NCBI GenBank assembly: GCA_038530925.1
Contig: JBCBCG010000018.1
Coordinates: 1-32,110, forward strand
Direction of reading: 5' to 3'
DNA length: 32,110 nt
From: JALEGB01 sp038530925
GTDB lineage: Bacteria > Pseudomonadota > Alphaproteobacteria > Rhodobacterales > Rhodobacteraceae
The notes below the pieces were generated by a model, which saw only the letters and a list, made by a program, of their open reading frames with translations, did no database searches and had not been told where the DNA came from. The translations under genes and the position numbers were made by a program. Of the stretch, positions 8,162 to 19,800 are shown in pieces; position 1 is the first letter of the stretch, and every line of letters starts with the position of its first letter.

Positions 8162-9873
8162 CACGCGCTCTCCCCGAGCGCCAACGGCGTCGGCGCCGCT
8201 TCGATGCGCACGACATGGCTTGCGATCGACTTCAATCCCGCATCCGTCGTGGAGAGAATTATGCTCGAGGCGCCGCGCTCCGAACGGCGGCGCAGCTCTT
8301 GCCGCAGCAGCGCCGCATCTTGCGCCGACAGATGCGCCGAAGGCTCCTCCAGCACCAAAAGCCGCGCCTCCATCGCCAGCGCGCGGGCGATCGCCAGCTT
8401 CACGGCGCCAGCGGGCGAGAGGATCTCCTCGCTCGAGGTCGCGAGCAGCGTCTGATAGCCTTTCGGCAGTTTCTTCAGCTCCTTGTCGACGCCAACACGC
8501 TCCGCCGCGGCTAAGGCGTCCGCATCCGAGGCGCAGCGCCCGAACACGGTGAGATTGTCGATGATCGAGCCGCCGAAGGGCTGCGGCGCCCGCGAGACGA
8601 AGGCGATCGCGCCGGGGTTGCGGCGGCGATAGAGCGCTGGCGCGATCCCATCGAGCGTGACGGGATCGGACGGGCCGCCTTCGGGGCTTGCGCCCAGCCC
8701 AGCGACCGCTTCAAGCAACTGCCGCGTCAACGCGTTCGGCCCGCCATCGATCGCCAAGATCGAGCCGGGCGGCAACTCCGCGTTCGCGCCGGCGAGGTGA
8801 AGGCGCGGCGCGCCGCGGCCCGCGCGCGGTCCCGCCGACGTCGCCGCGTCATTCGCCTCAGGCTCCTCCGGGCTCTCCCTCTCATCGCCTTCGAAGAGCG
8901 GCCGGATCTCATCAGCCGAAAGCGCCGCGCGCTGCACGTCGCTCCAGCCTTTCGCCGCGCGGATCGCCGGCTGCACCGCGCGCCCGGCGAGCAGCGTGCA
9001 CGCGGCCACGACGCCGATGGTCGCCTCTCCTTGGATCGCCATCAGACCGCCCAACGCCAAGGTGAAGATGGTGGTGAGGTTGGCCACCAAGCGCGTGTGC
9101 CGCTCCGCGTTGTCGCTCAGCACGATCGTTTCGCGATGGTTGTAGGTCGCCGCGGCGAGAAGCCGTTCGAAGCGGCGCATGATCATATTCTCAAGCGCCC
9201 AAGATTTGATTGTGAGCGCCATGCGAAAGGCTTCGGACAGAAAATCATTGGATTTGATGTCGATCGAGCGACGATCCCGAATGCGCGCCCGGAGCGCGCT
9301 GCTCAAGACGCCGAGAAGCAGGAAATGCAGAATAATGATCGAGATCGGCGCGGCGACGATAAGCCCGCCGATCAGCCAGATCAGCCCAAGCGCCAGGAAA
9401 GAGAACGGCAGATCCACCAGCGCCATGCGCGCTCCGCCGGCGTAAAAGCTTGAAAAACGTTGGATCGCGTCGATCCGCTCGAGTTGAACGCCCGTGGCGG
9501 CGCTGCGCGCGGCCTCGCCCGAAGGCGTCAGCAGCCGGGACAACGCCGCTTGGCTGAGCTCGCTGCCATAGCGCGCGGAGGCGAGCGTGTTCACTTTGGA
9601 TTGCTGGCGGCGCAGCGCGAACTCCGCGAGAACCACGCCCAACAAGCCCAGCGTCATCACCGCCAGCGTCTCGACCGCGGCGCTTGGAATAATCTGATCG
9701 AACACATGCAGCGTCGCGAGCGGCAACAGCAAGCCGAGCACGTTCAGCAAGAACGTTGACAATAAAAAAGAGCTTTCAAGACGCGCGGCTTCGCCCGGTG
9801 GAATACCGAGCCGCCGTACGCCCCTCCGGCTCAACAGAGAGAACGCGCTTGTGGAGTTCGCCACGTCGCACAC
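8161..9873 (-). CDS. Type I secretion ABC exporter subunit B, degenerate ATPase
   Basis: 570 residues from a GTG start; a second GTG at 9864 with AGGTG upstream is equally plausible. There is no N-terminal C39-like domain. The membrane domain begins near 30 and carries the PrtD/LapB-like pattern PLATLHVFDQIIPS. The ATP-binding domain is strongly eroded. The P-loop position reads DGGPNALTR (376-384) with no GKS/T. The Q-loop Gln is Arg (VSRAPQPF). The signature reads LSPAG instead of LSGGQ. Walker B reads LLVLEEP (Glu509 for Asp, Glu510 kept), and the H-loop His is replaced (ILSTTDAG). The following AIARAL helix is normal. The stop overlaps the start of subunit A, so the two are made together. 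The protein probably contributes mainly the signature motif to a shared ATP site. Confidence 0.88.
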   Translation of the reverse strand: MCDVANSTSAFSLLSRRGVRRLGIPPGEAARLESSFLLSTFLLNVLGLLLPLATLHVFDQIIPSAAVETLAVMTLGLLGVVLAEFALRRQQSKVNTLASARYGSELSQAALSRLLTPSGEAARSAATGVQLERIDAIQRFSSFYAGGARMALVDLPFSFLALGLIWLIGGLIVAAPISIIILHFLLLGVLSSALRARIRDRRSIDIKSNDFLSEAFRMALTIKSWALENMIMRRFERLLAAATYNHRETIVLSDNAERHTRLVANLTTIFTLALGGLMAIQGEATIGVVAACTLLAGRAVQPAIRAAKGWSDVQRAALSADEIRPLFEGDERESPEEPEANDAATSAGPRAGRGAPRLHLAGANAELPPGSILAIDGGPNALTRQLLEAVAGLGASPEGGPSDPVTLDGIAPALYRRRNPGAIAFVSRAPQPFGGSIIDNLTVFGRCASDADALAAAERVGVDKELKKLPKGYQTLLATSSEEILSPAGAVKLAIARALAMEARLLVLEEPSAHLSAQDAALLRQELRRRSERGASSIILSTTDAGLKSIASHVVRIEAAPTPLALGESA

Positions 9874-10075
9874 CTGATTTTAGCGCTCGCGCCTTATGAC
9901 GCTGTGTTCAGTTGGCATATTTAAACGAGACGCGCTAAAATATTCGTAAATCAGTGAATATTGAAGAAACCAAAATCTGAACTTTTAACTACTTTTCCTG
10001 ATAAAACCTTAAACGAGCTGCCGCATAAATACGCATGCTGAAAAAGGGTGCGTGTTTGCAGGGGGCTATCGCATT
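9874..10075. promoter_or_regulatory. Divergent AT-rich control region, exporter operon / RTX gene
   Basis: About 200 bp between the divergent exporter and RTX genes. The stretch from roughly 9,905 to 10,045 is markedly AT-rich compared with the rest of the window, as expected for promoters. A possible rightward promoter is TTGAAG (9961-9966) with TTTAAC 17 bp later (9984-9989). Several A/T runs could serve the leftward promoter, but no single one stands out. AGGGGG at about 10,060-10,065 lies 10 bases before the RTX ATG and probably serves as its ribosome binding site. Confidence 0.55.
9939..9962. promoter_or_regulatory. Inverted repeat in the divergent promoter region
   Basis: Perfect 7-bp arms AATATTC (9939-9945) and GAATATT (9956-9962) are separated by 10 bases. 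The arm centres are 17 bp apart, which is suitable for a dimeric regulator on one DNA face or nearly so. The right arm abuts the possible TTGAAG -35 element. It could be an operator shared by the exporter and RTX genes. Chance is possible because the region is AT-rich. Confidence 0.35.
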
Positions 10076-10867
10076 ATGTCGGATCAGAATCAGAAGAACG
10101 GCGATGTTGATATCGAAATCGCTGCGCTGGTTGTGGACGACAGCGATAGCGACTTGATCGGCAAGGACGCGAACCAGTATCGTAATCATTCCCTCGCCGA
10201 GGACGAAGACGCTGAAACCGCTGACGGTTTGACTGCCGGTGTGGTGGCGGCTAGCGGCGCGGAGGTCGTCAACGCCACTCTGACGAGCGGCTTTAAACCG
10301 TTCTGGTTCGTCGGAGAGACCGAAGAGCGCGCCGCGCGCGACTTCGACGCCGCCGCCGCGACCGGCGCCGATGCCGAGTTCGAAGACGCCTCCGGCGCCG
10401 CTGAGACCGCTCCGCGCTCCGTTTCCATCGCGCTCGACGCCGGTTGGATCGAAGGGGCGGAGCCGAGCGCCGCGCGCGCCGCCGAAACCGGCCCGGGCGT
10501 CGCAATCCCTTTGGTGGATCTCGAAGGGCTGCAACTGCTCGACGCCGCGGGCGAACCGGATGCTCTCGAGACCGAACCGGCGACCGGCGAGCCGACGATC
10601 CCAGGCGGCGCCGGGCCGAGCGCCGCCGATCGCTCGTCCGAGGGCGAGGAGGAGGGGCTCGGCGCGGAGCTGATCACAGCGCGTGACGCGCCTCATGAGG
10701 CCGAGGCGCATCCTCAGGAGGCTGCGGCGAAAGCCGCGCTCGAAGATGCGAGCCTCGAAGAGGAAGAGCCCGCCGAAGCGGCTCCGGCGCCGGCCGACGC
10801 TCCTGCGGCGCCGGTCATCGTCCAACCGGCGCCGCCAGCGCCTGATTTCGCGCCGTCCGACCTGATG
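10076..10867 (+). other. Acidic, Ala/Pro-rich N-terminal region of the RTX protein
   Basis: The first roughly 264 residues are rich in Asp, Glu, Ala and Pro and poor in recognisable folds. There is no hydrophobic signal peptide, which fits export by a C-terminal signal. There is also no clear LapA-type retention module or TAAG/PAAG cleavage site. A short LTAG is present near residue 55, but its context does not match. Confidence 0.5.
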
Positions 10868-13800
10868 ATGTCCGCCAACGCCGTCTCTGAAAGCGTCGCG
10901 CCCGGCGGCGCGGTCGCGACCCTGCATGCGCGCGATGCGGAGCAGAGCACCGGCTTTGAGTTCGATCTTCTTTCCGATCCGTCGGGTCTCTTCGCGATCT
11001 CAGGCGATCAGCTGGTCCTGCGCCCGGGCCTTTCCCTGGACTACGAGACCGCGCAAGAGCACAGCGTCGTCATCCGCGTCACAGACCGCTCGGGCGGCGA
11101 GCGCACTGAAACCGTCGCCATCCACGTGACCGATGACGATGAGTTCGACGTCACGCTGGTCTCGGACGCCAGCGCCGCCGCGAATACGGTCAATGAGGCC
11201 GCCGCGGACGGCGCGAGCGTCGGGATCACCGCGCGCGCGGTCGACGCGGATGGAACCGATAGCGTTTCCTACAGCTTGAGCGATGATGCGGGCGGGCGTT
11301 TCCAGATCGATCCGAGCACCGGCGTCGTCACCGTCGCCGACGCCTCGTTGCTCGATTTCGAGGATGCGGCCAGCCACGCCATCACCGTGCTCGCCACCAG
11401 CACCGACGGCTCCACCGCGAGCCAGACTTACAGCATCGCCGTCACCGACGCCGCCGAGACCCTGAGCGTCGCCGGAACCTTCGTCGATGCGGGCGTCGCC
11501 GAGACCTCGATCACCGGCTCCGCCGGCGCCGACGACATCACCGCGCACGCCGATGGCGGCGATCTGCGCGGCGGCGAAGGTGAGGACACGCTGCGCGGCG
11601 GCGCGGGCGACGATGTGCTCGACGGCGGCGCGGCGCGCGATCGACTGCTCGGCGGCGAGGGCGCGGACACGCTGCGCGGCGGCGATGGCGCGGACATTCT
11701 GAAGGGCGAGGCCGGCGACGATGTGATCTATGGCGGCGCCGATGGCGACAACATTACAGGCGGCGCCGGCGCGGATGAGATGCATGGCGGCGACGGCGTC
11801 GATACGGTGCGCTACCAGCAGGACGTCGACGGTGTCGTCGTTGATCTGGCGACGCAAACCGCGTCGGGCGGCGAAGCGCAAGGCGACACCCTCTCCGGCT
11901 TCGAGCGCGCGGTTGGCGGCCAGGGCGACGACCGTCTCTCGGGCGACGCTGGAGAGAATATGCTGGTCGGCAACGAGGGCGACGACGTCCTTGAAGGCCG
12001 CGGCGGGGACGACCGTTTGCAAGGCGACGAAGGCGACGACGTCATCGACGGCGGCGCTGGCGAGGACCGCCTTGAGGGCGGCGCCGACAATGATACGATT
12101 ACGGGCGGCGACGGGGATGATGAGATCGACGGCGGCGCGGGCGTGGATGTCGCAGTGTTCTCCGGAAATTGGGCGGATTACACCATCACCACCGACGGTG
12201 CGCCGACGCCGACTTATACGCTGACGCATAAGAGCGCCGGCGCGGACGGTCAGGACACCGTCACGAATGTAGAGACCTTCCGCTTCGCCGATGGCGATGT
12301 GGCGGCGGCCGACATCGTGAACGATGCGCCGACGGATATCGACTTCGCCAGCGGCGGCGCTGTCGCGGAGACCGCGGCCCATGGCGCGACGGTCGGTGTT
12401 TTGTCCGTGGCGGACGCCGATGCGGGAGATACGCATCACTTTGAATTGACCGATGACGCGGGCGGTCTTTTCGCCATCAACGCGTCGACCGGCGAGATCA
12501 CCGTCACCGCGCCTAATCCTTTCGCCGGCATCACGCTTGGCGCGGAGAGCGCGCCAGTGATGGTCGATCTCGATGGCGACGGCGATCTCGACCTGATCTC
12601 CGGCAGCGACGCAGGCGACATCGTTTACTTCGAGAACACCGGCTCGGCGACGTCGGCGAGCTTTGGGCCTGCGCAAACCAATCCTTTCGGGTTGGCGGAT
12701 CTCGGCGATGACGCGCATGTGGATCTGGCGGATATCGACGGCGACGGCGACGTGGATCTTTTCGCCGGCTCCCAAAACGGCGTCGTCGTCTTCTTTGAGA
12801 ACACGGGCTCGGCGAGCGCGCCCGCCTTCACGCAGCGCACGGGCGCCGACAATCCGCTCAATGTCGATGTCGGCGACGACGCCGCGATCACGCTGGTCGA
12901 TCTCGATCAGGACGGTGATCAAGACGCTGTGATCGGACGGAATGACGGGACGATCAAATACTACGAGAACACCGGCGACAGCGCCGACGCCAGCTTCACC
13001 GAGCGGACCGGCGGCGCCAATCCGTTCAATGGGATCGATCATGGCGGCGATGCGGTGGTCACGTTCGGCGATGTCGATGGCGACGGCGATCTCGACATGT
13101 ATGTCGGCGAAGATTGGGGCGAGAGCTTCTTCTACGAGAACACCGGAACGGCGACGAACCCGAATTTCGTGATGGATCTCACCGCGGATCCGTTCCGCCT
13201 GACGGATATCGGCGACGACGCCGCGCCGCATTTGGCGGATGTGGATGGCGACGGCGTGCTCGATCTGTTGGTCGGCGAAGAAGGCGACAGCGGCAAGATC
13301 AACTTCTTTCCGAGCGGCGGTTCGCTGAACTACGAGGCTGCGACCAGCCATAACGTAACGGTGCGCGTCACCGACGGCGCGGGCAATAGCTACACCGAGA
13401 CGCTCACCCTCGGCGTGACGGATGTCGCTGAAGATGTGGCGCTCTGGATCGGCGGCGAGACCATCGTCGACACCGGCGTCGGCGAGCTGTCGATCAATGG
13501 CGAGTCCGGTGATGACGACATCACCACGGGCGCTGGAGACGACGTGATCACCACGGGCGGCGGCGTGAACACCGTCCGCGCCGGCGCGGGCGATGATCAC
13601 ATCACCGGTTCGGGCCGCGACACGATCTACGCCGGCGACGGCGACGACACGGTGGTGATCAGCGGCACGCAAGCGGCGCCGGACACGATCTATGGCGAGG
13701 GCGGAAACGACGACATCACCGGCGGCAACGGCGATCAGACGATTTATGGCGGCGATGGCGACGACACCCTGCGCGGCGGCGACGATCTGAGAACGCCGGA

Positions 13801-16800
13801 TCGCGACGTCCTCGATGGCGGCGCCGGCGATGATACGCTGATCTCGGGCTTCACGATCTACAATTCGGGCGATCTCACCCATGGCGACACGCTGCGCGGC
13901 GGCGACGGGAACGACACGCTGATCGGCGGCCTCGCCTTCGACACCCTGTCCGGCGGCTTTGGCGACGACACGATGACGGGCGGCGGCGGAGACGACGTGC
14001 TGACTGGCGGAGGCGGAACCGACACCGCCGTCTACAGCGGCGCGGCGAGCGATTATCTCGTCGTCGATAATGGCGACGGCACGTTCACGGTGACGGATCA
14101 GAACACCGGCGACGGGCTCGATGAAGGCGTCGACACGCTATCAAGCGTCGAGACGCTGAGTTTCTCGGATGGCGCGGTTTCTCTCGCCGCCGCCGTGGAC
14201 GATGCGCCGACGGACATCACCTTCGCGAGCGGCGGCTCGGTGGCTGAGAACAGCGCCAATCCGACCGTTGTGGCGACGCTGGCGAGCACCGACGCCGATA
14301 GCGGCGACACGTTCAGCTATTCGATAACGAACGATCCGAGCGGTTTTTTCGAGATCTCAGGCGCGAAGATCATCGTGAAATCCGGCGCCGCGATCGATTA
14401 CGAGACGGCGACCAGCCACGATGTGACCGTGCAAGTCACGGACAGCGCCGGGCTTACCGTTTCCAAAGCGCTGACGCTCACCGTGACCGACGTCGCGGAG
14501 ACGCTGACATTGGCCGATGGCGGCGTCACCTTCGACGACAATGCGGCGGGAAGCGTCAGGGAGACGTCGGTCGCCGGCGGCGCCGGCGATGACGATATCA
14601 CCGCCCATGATGATGGCGGCAATGTGCGCGGCGGCGATGGAGCCGACACGCTGCGCGGCGGCGGCGGCTTTGTCCATCTGTTCGGCGATGGCGGGAACGA
14701 TACGTTCATCGGCGGCGATGGCCTCACCACCATGTACGGCGGCGATGGTGACGACACGTTCTACGCCGGAACCGGCATCAGCACCATGTACGGGGAGGGC
14801 GGGACCGACACCGCGGTTTTCTCCGGCGATTTCAGCGATTATCGATTCAGCATTTCAGCCTGGGACCACTCGGTTACTCTCACCGACATGCGCGCCGGCT
14901 CGCCAAACGGCAGCGCTCAACTCGTGGCGATGGATACGCTCAGCTTCGCGGATCGCGACGCGACTATGACGACGTTGACGAACTCGAACAATAATTGGAC
15001 CGGCGGCGCCGGCAGCCAAATCGTGCTCGGCATGAGCGGCAAAGATAATCTAGACGGCGGGGCCGGCGACGACGTTCTCTTCGGCGGCGACGGAAACGAT
15101 ACTCTGACCGGCGGTGCAGGCGATGATAATATCATCGGCGGTTTCTGGAACCTCGGCGGGAACGACACAGCGGTTTTTAGCGGCAATTACGGCGATTACA
15201 GCTTTGTCGCCTCCAATGAGAGAGTCACAGTCTCCGACAACCGGTCCGGCGCGAATGATGGCGTCGACACGGTGTCCTTGGTCGAAACCTATCGCTTTAA
15301 TGACGTCGACGTCTCCGTCTTCACTGGAGCGCTCGGCGCGGATAACCGCACGGGCGGGGCCGGTGCGGATATCATTCTCGGGCGCAGCGGCGACGACGTG
15401 ATCAGCGGCGCCGGCGGCGACGATCATCTCTTCGGCGACGGCGACAACGACACTCTGACGGGCGGCGCTGGGAATGACGCGCTCGATGGCGGCGAGGGCG
15501 CTGACATCGCGGTGTTCTCAGGCAATCGTTCGGACTACACCGTCACCTCGGACGGCGCTCCGACGCCGACCTTCACCGTGGTCCATCGCAATGGCGGCGC
15601 GGACGGCGTGGACACCGTCACCAATGTGGAGACCTTCCGTTTCGACGATGGCGATGTCCTGCTCGCCGACATCCTCCAAAACCCGCCGACGGACATCACC
15701 TTCGCCAGCGGCGGCTCAGTGGCGGAGAACGCGGCCAACCCGACCGTGGCGGCGACGCTCGCGACGACGGATCCGAATGGCGGCGACAGCTTCACTTATG
15801 CGATCACGAACGATCCGTCGGGCTTCTTCGAGATCTCGGGCGCGAACATCATCGTGAAATCAGGCGCGGCGCTGAATTTCGAGACCGCGACCAGCCATGA
15901 TGTGACGGTTGAAGTCACCGACAGCACCGGCTTCACGCATTCCAAGACGCTGACGCTGACCGTGGCGGATCAGGGAGAGAGCCTTTTGCTCGGCGATAGC
16001 GGCGCGACGTTCGATGATAGCGGCGCCGGCGTCTCCGAGCATTCGATCACCGGCGGCGCGGGAGCGGACGATATCACCGCGCATGCGGATGGGGGCGATC
16101 TGCGCGGCGGCGGCGGCGACGATACGCTGCGCGGCGGCGCCGGCGATGACACGCTGGACGGCGGCGCAGGCGCCGACGATCTCACCGGAGGCGCGGGCGC
16201 TGATGACCTCGACGGCGGCGCGGGCGCTGACGATCTGCGCGGCGGCGACGGCAATGACGATCTCGATGGCGGCGATGACGACGACGAGCTGAGAGGCGGC
16301 GCGGGCGATGATGTGATCAAGGGCGGAAGCGGCGCCGACGTCGCCTTCTTCACCGGGAGCATGGCCGATTACGACATCGACGCCGGCGGTCTTTGGTTCA
16401 CGATCGACGATACGCGCTCGGGCTCGAATGACGGAACCGACACCGTTCGCGGCGTCGAGACCTTCCGCTTCGCCGATCGCGACGCAGCGGTGTTCTCCGA
16501 CGACGCCAACGCCGACAGCTTCACCGGCGGCGCGGCCCATGACGTCGTTTACGGCCGCGGCGGCGACGATGTTTTGGCGGGCGGCGCGGGAGACGACGTG
16601 CTTCTCGGCCATAATGACGACGACACGCTGACCGGCGGCGCCGGCGACGACATCCTCGATGGCGGCGCGAACAACGACACGGCTGTCTTTTCCGGCGATC
16701 TTGGCGAGTACAGCTTCGGCCGCGACGCTAATGGCGATCTCTTGGTGATCGACAGCGTCGCAGGGCGCGACGGAACCGACACGGTGCGCGACGTAGAAAC

Positions 16801-19800
16801 GTTGCAATTCGCGGATCTCAGCGTGGACATGGGCTCAGCGCTGGTGATGGCGGACGCGCCGACGATGACCGCGGGCGACGACGTCGCGCTCGGCGGCGCT
16901 GGCGCCGATACGATCGCAGGCGGCGACGGTGCGGACCGTTTGATCGGCGGCGCCGGCGACGACGCGCTTACCGGAGGCGCGGGGAACGACGATCTGCGCG
17001 GCGGCGCCGGGACCGATACGGCGGTGTTCAGCGGCGACTTCGCTGATTTCGCCGTCAGCTTCGACGGAACGCGCTTCACGCTCGTCGATGGCGACACAGC
17101 GGACGGGCTGGACGAAGGGACTGACGCCGTCCAAGGGATCGATGCCTTTCGCTTCGCGGGCGTCGATGTGAGCCTCGACGCTGTGCGCGGGGCCGCGGGA
17201 CTGAGCGGACCGCAGGTCACGGCGGCGACGGCCTTCACGGGCGCAGAGCTTCAGGTCAATACGCACACCGCCTCGTACCAAAGTGATCCGCAGATCGTCG
17301 CGCTTCAGGATGGCGGCTTCGTCACCATTTGGACCTCGATTGGCCAGGATGGCAGCGGATCTGGCGTCTATGGCCGCATTTTCGGCGCGGACGGCGCTCC
17401 GGACGGCGGCGAATTTCTCGTCAACACACTCACAACCAACATTCAACAGAAGCCATCCGCAACCGCGCTCGAGGGTGGCGGCTTCGTCGTCGCTTGGGAA
17501 TCTTGGGAAGGGTCCGATCAGATTAAGGCGCAAGTCTTCAACAGCGCCGGCGCCAAGCAAGGCGCTGAGATTGCGGTGAACACCACTGAGATCGGTCAGG
17601 ATCGATACCCACAGGTCGCCGCGCTCGCAGATGGCGGGTTCGTGGTCGTTTGGGAGGGGGACGCCAGCAGCGGCGAGTCGGTGCGCGCGCAGCGCTTCGA
17701 CGCCGCCGGAACGCCGACAGGTTCTGAGATCGAGGTTTACGCGAACTCAGGAGACGTCAGCCTGCCCGATGTCACCGTGCTCGCCGACGGCTCGATGGTT
17801 GTGGTCTGGGACGCGCCTGGCGCTTCTGGCGATGATGTTTATCTCCAGCGCGTTAACGCCGATGGTTCGTTGAACGGCTCTGTGGAGACCGTTGCGACCG
17901 GCGTCGGTTCGCAAAGAATTCCAGACGTCGCGGCGCTCGCGGATGGCGGTTTCGTCGTCACCTATCTCGACCAAGGCGTCGGCATGGTGACGGCGCGGGT
18001 CTACGGCGCCGACGGCGCGCCGATCGGCGCAGGCTTTTCCGTGCAGCAATCGAACATGTTCGAAAGCAATCCGACCGTCGTCGCGCGCCCTGATGGCGGC
18101 TTCACCGTCGCCTGGCAAACCAACGCGGTCGACGGCTCGGGCTCGGGCATCGCGGCGCGGTCCTTCGACGCCTCTGGAACCGCGATCTCGGATGAGATGG
18201 TGGTGAACGGTACGACGATCGGCCAGCAAGACGATCCGTCGCTGGCGGTGCTTGCGGATGGACGCCTGGCCGCAGTTTATGAAGGCCTCGATGCGGACGA
18301 TAGTGGAGTGTTCGTCCGCGTGAGCGAACCATCGGTCGCGGAGAACGCCTCCGCTGGAACGGTGATCGCGACTTTGGGCGACGGCGGCTGGGCGGACGCG
18401 CCGACGGGCTATCGGATCACCGACGCCTCTGGCGCCACGATCGTCCATAGCGACTTCGAGGTCGTGGGCGGAGAGATCCGTCTCAAAGCGGGCGCAAGTC
18501 TCAATTTTGAGGGCGCGGCGAGCCAAACCGTCCATGTCGTTGCGGATTACGCGGGCTACAGCTCGCCGGCGCGCGCGTTCACGATCAACACAACCGACAT
18601 CGCGGAGACCATCACTCTGGCCGATGGCGGCGTGACGCTCGACGACAGCGTGGCGGGCGGCGTCGCCGAAACGTCGATCACGGGCGGAACCGGAAACGAC
18701 GTCATCACCGCGCACGCCAGCGGCGGCGATCTGCGCGGCGGCGCTGGGAACGACACGCTGACCGGCGGCGCGGGCGACGATACGCTCACCGGCGATGGGC
18801 CGGGGTTCACTCTGGTGGCGTATGAGAGCGCGAACGCGGCGGGCTCTGAAACCGAGATCTTCGCGCAGATCGTCAACGAGGCCGGCGCGGTCGTGGTATC
18901 GGAGTTTTCGCTGAGCGGCGGCCTCTCGGGCGCGGATCAAGCGTTTCCGTCGGTGACGGCGCTCGCCGATGGCCGCTTCGTCGTGTCCTGGAACGATGTC
19001 GGCGCGAGCACGGAGCAGGCTCGCTTTCAAATCGTCGATCAAACCGGGGCCACCGCGCTCGGATCGCCGGCGGCGGTGCAGGCGAGCGCCGTCGACAGCC
19101 CGACGACGCTGAACAGCGCGCCGGCGGTCGCCTCTCTCTCCGATGGCGGTTTCGTCGTGGTGTGGGAGGAAGGGCCGGGCGGCTGGCCCGCGGGCGGGAA
19201 CAGCTCGGTGCACGCCCAGCGCTTTGACGCCGATGGCGATCCGGTCGGCTCGTCGATCCGCGTCGATGCGGGCGGCGCCGGCGTTCATGGGCGCCCGGCG
19301 GTCCATGGGCTCGACAATGGCGAGTTCGTGGTCACCTGGAACCAAGACAACGCCAGCACGCCGACCCTCGCGCCGCAAGGAGCGCCTCAAGACATTATGA
19401 TGCGCGTCTTCGAGACCGACGGCGTGACGACGCCCACGGCGAAGATCGCGGCGACGCAGGTGGACACGGTCGCCGGCTCCGGCGAAGGGTCCGGCTACCA
19501 GATTTTCTCCAGCGTCCAGGTGCTCGGCAATGGCGATCTCGTGGTCAGCTGGGAATCGAACTGGCGGCCCAACGTCTCGGATGAGACCTGGAGCAACGCC
19601 TATGCGCGGGTGATGAAGGCGGATGGAACGCCGGTCTCCTCGGAGATCCTGGTCAACACCATCGCGCCGGGCGACCGGGCGCAGGACAGCGCCTGGATCA
19701 CCCCGCTTGAAGGCGGCGGGTTTGTGGTGCTGTTCAGCAATTTGATGGCCGATAACGGCAGCTACACCGCCATCAACGCGCAGCGCTTCGCCGATGACGG

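Noticed and set aside
10052..10075. Upstream in-frame GTG as the RTX start
   Set aside because: The AAGGG before it is only three bases away, too close, while AGGGGG precedes the ATG at 10076 at a usable distance and MSDQNQKN is a typical start.
10235..10260. LapG-type cleavage site (LTAG VVAAS) in the RTX N-terminus
   Set aside because: Does not match the TAAG/PAAG pattern in a known retention module, and no LapG or LapD gene is in the window.
11509..12160. CRISPR-like or satellite repeat array
   Set aside because: The regular repeats are 27-bp coding repeats for RTX nonapeptides, in frame and with no unique spacers.
11000..13882. Minus-strand open frame of 960 codons opposite the RTX gene
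   Set aside because: Its sequence is low complexity and mirrors the GGCGGC/GACGAC repeats on the plus strand. The plus frame has clear domains. The same applies to the 982-codon frame at 17747-20695 and others in the RTX gene.
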